Origin: Oscillospiraceae bacterium
GTDB taxonomy: Bacteria > Bacillota > Clostridia > Oscillospirales > Oscillospiraceae
DNA length: 8,300 nt
NCBI GenBank assembly: GCA_017480395.1
Contig: JAFVAS010000114.1
Location: 1-8,300, forward strand
Direction of reading: 5' to 3'
A program made the translations under genes and the position numbers. The notes beneath the pieces are model-generated. The model was not told where the DNA came from. It made no database searches and worked only from the letters and a program-made list of their open reading frames with translations. How positions within the stretch are numbered: the stretch's first letter is position 1; the number at the start of each line of letters is the position of its first letter. Positions 4,879 through 8,300 of the stretch are shown here, in pieces.

Positions 4879-6249
4879 ATGAAAAAAAAGCGTTTTCTTC
4901 CTTTCGTTTTAACGCTTGTTCTCGTCCTCTCCCTCTGTATCCCATCTGTCAGCGCGTTTCACTCCGATCTGGTGGATTCCATGTCGGTTCAGTCCCGCGC
5001 CGCCCTGCTGGTGGATATGGACACCGACCTTGTCATGTATGAGCAGAATGCCCACACCAAATCCTATCCCGCCAGCATCACCAAGGTGATGACCGCGCTG
5101 CTGGTACTGGAGGCGGTGGAGGATGGCCAGCTCGCCCTGGATCAGATGATTACCGCCGGAGAGAGCGCATGGCAGGGCCTGACGGAGGCGGAGGTGGGCC
5201 AGAAGATCCAGATTGGCGAGGAGATGAGCCTGGAGGATCTGCTCAACTGCATGATGGTTGCCTCCGCCAATGAGGCGGCCAACATCCTGGCCGCGACGGT
5301 CTCCGGCAGCATTGAGGCCTTTGTGGACCGAATGAACGAGCGCGCCACCGAGCTGGGCTGCGAGGGGACGCATTTTGCCAATCCCTCCGGCATGCCTGAC
5401 GACAACCACTATTCCACCGCCTATGACCTCTATCTGATTGCCAAGGAGGCCATGACCCACGACCGGTTCCGCACCATTGTCAGCACCATTGAATACTATG
5501 TGGAGCCCACCAACATGACGGAGCGTCAGCGGCACTTCTTCAACACCAACGGACTGCTCTCCAACAAAAAATACGCCGGCTATTACTACGAAAACTGCAT
5601 CGGCATCAAGACCGGCTCCACCACCGCCGCCGGATACTGCCTCCTCTCCGCCGCGGAAAAGGAGGGGCAAACCCTGATCTGCGTCCTGCTGGGCTGTGAG
5701 AACCCGAAGGACGAAAACGGTGAACCGCAGCGGCTGCAATTCTCCGAGAGCACCCGGCTGCTGGAGTGGGGCTTCAAGAATTTCAGCGTCCACACCATTC
5801 TGGACGCCACCGATCCCGTGGCGGAGATTCCCGTCACCCTCTCCTCTGAGTGCGACTATGTCTCCGTGATCGTGGACGGCACGCTGGAGGCACAGCTGCC
5901 TAAGGACATCACGGGAAATGACTTCGACTGGACAACCGAGCTCCCGGATTCCGTGGAGGCACCCATCTCCGCCGGGCAGAAGCTCGGCACCCTCACCCTC
6001 ACCCTGGACGGAGAGGATTATGGCACGGTGGATCTGGTTGCCGTCAATGATGTGACCCGATCCGACCTGCTGGCCCTCCGGGAGGACGTTCTGCGGATCA
6101 TCCAGAGCTGGCAGTTCCGCATCGCCGTCATCGCCGTCGTGGTGGTTGCTCTGGCTGTTGTCCTGCGCATCATTTACGTCAGGCATATGCGCCGTCTCTA
6201 CGGCGACCGCCGCAAACGGGACTACCGTGGGAAACGGGATCAATCTTAA
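4879..6249 (+). CDS. D-alanyl-D-alanine carboxypeptidase (penicillin-binding protein, peptidase family S11)
   Basis: Removes the terminal D-alanine from peptidoglycan pentapeptides outside the membrane, limiting cross-linking; related to DacA/DacF. The product has 456 residues. The signal peptide (1-26) ends VSA before FHSD. The active-site motifs are complete: nucleophile S66 in S66-I-T-K69, S129-A-N131, and K244-T-G246 in GIKTGST. A C-terminal PBP5_C-like beta domain (about 300-390) follows. The C-terminus has a hydrophobic stretch (about 415-433, IAVIAVVVVALAVVL) and a strongly basic tail, which looks like a true transmembrane anchor instead of the amphipathic helix of PBP5. The ATG at 4879 has AGGAG 6 nt upstream. 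The gene is divergent from the response regulator and ends at a shared terminator with purD. DacA versus DacF naming cannot be settled. Confidence 0.95.
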   Translation: MKKKRFLPFVLTLVLVLSLCIPSVSAFHSDLVDSMSVQSRAALLVDMDTDLVMYEQNAHTKSYPASITKVMTALLVLEAVEDGQLALDQMITAGESAWQGLTEAEVGQKIQIGEEMSLEDLLNCMMVASANEAANILAATVSGSIEAFVDRMNERATELGCEGTHFANPSGMPDDNHYSTAYDLYLIAKEAMTHDRFRTIVSTIEYYVEPTNMTERQRHFFNTNGLLSNKKYAGYYYENCIGIKTGSTTAAGYCLLSAAEKEGQTLICVLLGCENPKDENGEPQRLQFSESTRLLEWGFKNFSVHTILDATDPVAEIPVTLSSECDYVSVIVDGTLEAQLPKDITGNDFDWTTELPDSVEAPISAGQKLGTLTLTLDGEDYGTVDLVAVNDVTRSDLLALREDVLRIIQSWQFRIAVIAVVVVALAVVLRIIYVRHMRRLYGDRRKRDYRGKRDQS

Positions 6250-6253
6250 TGAC

Positions 6254-6292
6254 AAAAAGACTGGATTCTATGACAGAATCCAGTCTTTTTTT
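6254..6292. terminator. bidirectional terminator between the carboxypeptidase gene and purD
   Basis: A perfect 16-bp stem (arms 6254-6269 and 6275-6290) with loop ATGAC. Plus-strand reading ends in a run of seven Ts; minus-strand reading ends in five Ts. It lies 4 nt after the carboxypeptidase stop and about 8 nt after the purD stop, serving both convergent genes. Confidence 0.93.
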
Positions 6293-6300
6293 GCTTGCAT

Positions 6301-7554
6301 TCAAAATGCGTGGCCAATGTCGGAGCGGAAGTGCATTTTTTCAAAGGAGATGGGCTTGGCCGAGGCATAGGCCGCCGCGATGGCGCTGTCCATGTCCGCG
6401 CCGGTGGCGGTGACACCCAGCACGCGTCCGCCATTGGTGACGATCTGGCCGTCTTGTTCGGCGGTTCCGGCGTGGAAGACTACGGCGTTCTCCACCTCAT
6501 CCAGGCCGGAAATCGCCTTCCCCTTCTCGTAGGCGACGGGGTATCCGCCGGAGGCCAGCACCAGGCAGCAGGACGCGCCGGGCTTCCATTGGATTTCAAT
6601 CTGATCCAGTGTGCCCGCAACGCAGGCCTCCAGAATGTCCATCAGGTCGGTCTCCAGCCGAATCAACAGCGCCTGGCACTCCGGGTCACCGAAGCGGGCG
6701 TTGTACTCCACCACCTTGGGGCCGGTGGGCGTCAGCATCAGGCCAAAATAGATGACCCCCTTGAAGGGTCGACCCTCCGCCTTGAGGGCGGCCATGGTGG
6801 GCTCAAAAATCTCCTTGACACAGCGCTGGGCGATCTCCGGCGTATAGGCGTCCACCGGAGAGATGGCGCCCATACCGCCGGTGTTCGGCCCCTGGTTGCC
6901 GTCATAGGCCCGCTTGTGATCCTGGGAGGCGGGCATGGGCACGACGTGTTCCCCGTCGGCAAAGGCCAGAACGGTCACCTCCGGGCCGGTCATGCACTCC
7001 TCGATGACAACGGTGTTGCCGGAGGCGCCGAATTTGCCGTCGGCCATCATCTCCCGGACGGCGGCGACCGCCTCCTCCACCGTGGCCGCAACGGTGACGC
7101 CCTTGCCCAGGGCCAGACCGTCGGCCTTGACCACGATGGGGGCGCCCTGGGTCAGGATATAGGCGATGGCCTCCTCCATGTCGGTGAAGGTAGCGTATTG
7201 CGCGGTGGGGATCTGATACTTGCGCATCAGCTCCTTGGAAAACGCCTTACTGGACTCGATGATTGCGGCATTTTTGCGGGGGCCAAAGGCGGGGATACCC
7301 GCCGCCTCCAGGGCGTCCACCATTCCCATGGCCAGGGGATCGTCCGGCGCGACCATGACGAAATCCATCCGGTTCTCCTTCGCCCAGGCGACCATCCCCT
7401 CCACATCGGTGGCCTTCACATCGACGCAGGTGGCAAGCTGCGCGATGCCGGCGTTGCCGGGGGCACAGTAGAGCTCGGTGACCCGGGGGCTTTTCGCCAG
7501 CGCCCATACGATGGCGTGCTCCCGCCCGCCGGAACCTACAACTAACACTCTCAT
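6301..7554 (-). CDS. purD: phosphoribosylamine-glycine ligase (GAR synthetase)
   Basis: Joins glycine to 5-phosphoribosylamine with ATP, an early step of purine synthesis in the cytoplasm. The product has 417 residues, close to the usual 420-430. Visible marks: N-terminal MRVLVVGSGGREHAI with GSGGREHA (7-14) and APGNAGI (31-37); ATP-grasp KADGLALGKGV (143-153); QDHKRAYDGNQGPNTGGMGA; and the metal/ATP-binding EYNARFGDPECQ. The usual GPExPL loop reads APDDPL here (69-74). The ATG at 7554 is chosen because AAAGGAG (7563-7569) lies 8 nt upstream and the protein then starts directly at the conserved strand. A longer frame opening at 7584 would overlap the purH stop and adds ten non-conserved residues. 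It follows purH by 26 nt in one operon and ends at the shared terminator. Confidence 0.97.
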   Translation of the reverse strand: MRVLVVGSGGREHAIVWALAKSPRVTELYCAPGNAGIAQLATCVDVKATDVEGMVAWAKENRMDFVMVAPDDPLAMGMVDALEAAGIPAFGPRKNAAIIESSKAFSKELMRKYQIPTAQYATFTDMEEAIAYILTQGAPIVVKADGLALGKGVTVAATVEEAVAAVREMMADGKFGASGNTVVIEECMTGPEVTVLAFADGEHVVPMPASQDHKRAYDGNQGPNTGGMGAISPVDAYTPEIAQRCVKEIFEPTMAALKAEGRPFKGVIYFGLMLTPTGPKVVEYNARFGDPECQALLIRLETDLMDILEACVAGTLDQIEIQWKPGASCCLVLASGGYPVAYEKGKAISGLDEVENAVVFHAGTAEQDGQIVTNGGRVLGVTATGADMDSAIAAAYASAKPISFEKMHFRSDIGHAF

Positions 7555-7562
7555 GCACAACG

Positions 7563-7569
7563 CTCCTTT
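7563..7569 (-). promoter_or_regulatory. ribosome binding site fixing the purD start
   Basis: AAAGGAG on the minus strand, 8 nt before the ATG at 7554, in the short purH-purD gap. It supports that ATG over the upstream in-frame start at 7584. Confidence 0.8.
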
Positions 7570-7580
7570 GTCTCTTGTCC

Positions 7581-8300
7581 TCAATGGTGGAACAGGCGCA
7601 TCCCGGTGAAGGCCATGACCATATCGTGGTTGTCGGCGGCCTCGATGACGGCGTCGTCCCGGATGGAGCCGCCCGGCTCCGCCACATATTTGACGCCGGA
7701 CTTGAAGGCCCGCTCGATGTTGTCCCCAAAGGGGAAGAAGGCGTCAGAGCCCAGGGCGACCTCCTGCATGGTGGCGATCCAGGCTTTCTTCTCCTCCGCC
7801 GTCAGCACCTCGGGCTTTTCCGTAAAGGTCTGCTGCCAGACGCCGTCGGCCAGCACATCCTCGTACTCGTCGGAGATATAGACGTCGATGGCGTTGTCCC
7901 GGGCGGGGCGGCGCACGTCCTCCCGCCAGGGCAGAGACAGCACCTTGGGGTGCTGCCGCAGCATCCAGTTGTCCGCCTTGCTGCCCGCCAGCCGGACACA
8001 GTGCACCCGGGACTGCTGCCCCGCGCCGACGCCGATGGTCTGACCGTTTTTGACATAGCAGACGGAGTTGGACTGGGTGTATTTCAGGGTGATCAGCGAG
8101 ATCAGCAGGTCAATGCGCGCCTGCTCAGGCAGATCCTTATTCCTGGTGACGATGTTGGCAAACTGCCCGTCGTCCAGCTTGAAGAAGTTATGGCCCTGCT
8201 CAAACACTACGCCAAAAATCTCCCGGCGCTCCTGGGCCTTGGGCACATAACGCTCGTCGATCTGCACCACGCAGTAGTTGCCCTTTTTCTTCGTCTTAAG
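7581..8300 (-). CDS. purH: AICAR formyltransferase (PurH-type), C-terminal 239 residues (5' end outside window)
   Basis: Transfers a formyl group from 10-formyl-tetrahydrofolate to AICAR, the penultimate step to IMP. The frame is open to the right edge; the start is outside. Visible marks: TLKYTQSNSVCYVKNGQTIGVGAGQQSR, in short the KYTQSNS and GVGAGQQSR motifs; ALGSDAFFPFGDN; AEPGGSIRDD; and the family-typical ending FTGMRLFHH. Between GAGQQSR and SDAFFPF there is a long segment (about 75 residues, with RLAGSKADNWMLRQHP and RDNAIDVYISDEYEDVL) that the classical bifunctional PurH does not have at this place. From what I know of the family, this marks the stand-alone formyltransferase of many Clostridia, where IMP cyclohydrolase is a separate protein. 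The N-terminus needed to confirm this is not in the window. It is upstream of purD, 26 nt apart. Confidence 0.93.
   Translation of the reverse strand, partial: LKTKKKGNYCVVQIDERYVPKAQERREIFGVVFEQGHNFFKLDDGQFANIVTRNKDLPEQARIDLLISLITLKYTQSNSVCYVKNGQTIGVGAGQQSRVHCVRLAGSKADNWMLRQHPKVLSLPWREDVRRPARDNAIDVYISDEYEDVLADGVWQQTFTEKPEVLTAEEKKAWIATMQEVALGSDAFFPFGDNIERAFKSGVKYVAEPGGSIRDDAVIEAADNHDMVMAFTGMRLFHH

Noticed and set aside
4909..6255. A 448-codon open frame on the minus strand, antisense to the carboxypeptidase gene
   Set aside because: It mirrors a well-supported gene with complete motifs. Its product is low-complexity, rich in H, G, Q and D, with no recognisable domain and no ribosome site; it is an effect of GC-rich codon use.
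6295..7545. A 416-codon open frame on the plus strand, antisense to purD
   Set aside because: Shadow of purD. The composition is rich in G, H and Q, there is no domain, and it begins inside the terminator region.
7555..7584. Ten-residue N-terminal extension of purD
   Set aside because: It would overlap the purH stop and its residues are not conserved; the ATG at 7554 has a well-spaced ribosome site and starts at the conserved strand.
1..8300. Mobile elements, CRISPR arrays, prophage or defence genes
   Set aside because: No repeat-spacer pattern, terminal inverted repeats, transposase or integrase motifs, or recognised defence domains were found; all coding space is filled by housekeeping or signalling genes.

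Overview
The window looks like chromosomal core-genome sequence from a fairly GC-rich member of the Clostridia, most likely an Oscillospiraceae-type gut Firmicute. Supporting this are an HPr kinase gene, strong Shine-Dalgarno sites, SigA-type promoters, a two-CxxC ribosomal protein L28, and an AICAR formyltransferase of the stand-alone Clostridial kind. The genus is inference. I see no insertion sequence, prophage, CRISPR array or integrase.

Layout. (1) 1-269, minus: N-terminal part of hprK (HPr kinase/phosphorylase), running off the left edge, with its own promoter. (2) 495-683, plus: rpmB (L28) with promoter and intrinsic terminator. (3) 831-904, minus: tRNA-Gln (anticodon CUG) with a consensus promoter and its own terminator. 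(4) 1078-1668, plus: a type-4 (Fe-S) uracil-DNA glycosylase, whose 3' end overlaps the next operon tail to tail. (5) 1650-4691, minus: a three-gene signalling operon made of an OmpR/PhoB-type response regulator, a membrane histidine kinase and a GerMN-domain lipoprotein. The kinase frame is interrupted by one in-frame UAG just before its second membrane segment. (6) 4879-6249, plus: a D,D-carboxypeptidase of the penicillin-binding-protein family, divergent from the regulator. (7) 6301-8300, minus: purD, preceded by the 3' part of purH, two late steps of purine synthesis, converging on the carboxypeptidase at a shared terminator.

How the parts fit. The regulator-kinase-lipoprotein order resembles MtrA-MtrB-LpqB of Actinobacteria and the WalRK-type envelope systems of Firmicutes. 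With a peptidoglycan carboxypeptidase directly divergent, a cell-envelope role is a reasonable inference.

Most of the window is ordinary. The points worth a second look are the amber codon that splits the kinase, the crossed divergent promoters between regulator and carboxypeptidase (predicted complementary leaders of about 100 nt holding three inverted repeats), and a near-perfect palindrome inside the hprK promoter. I do not see strong evidence for a wholly new system.
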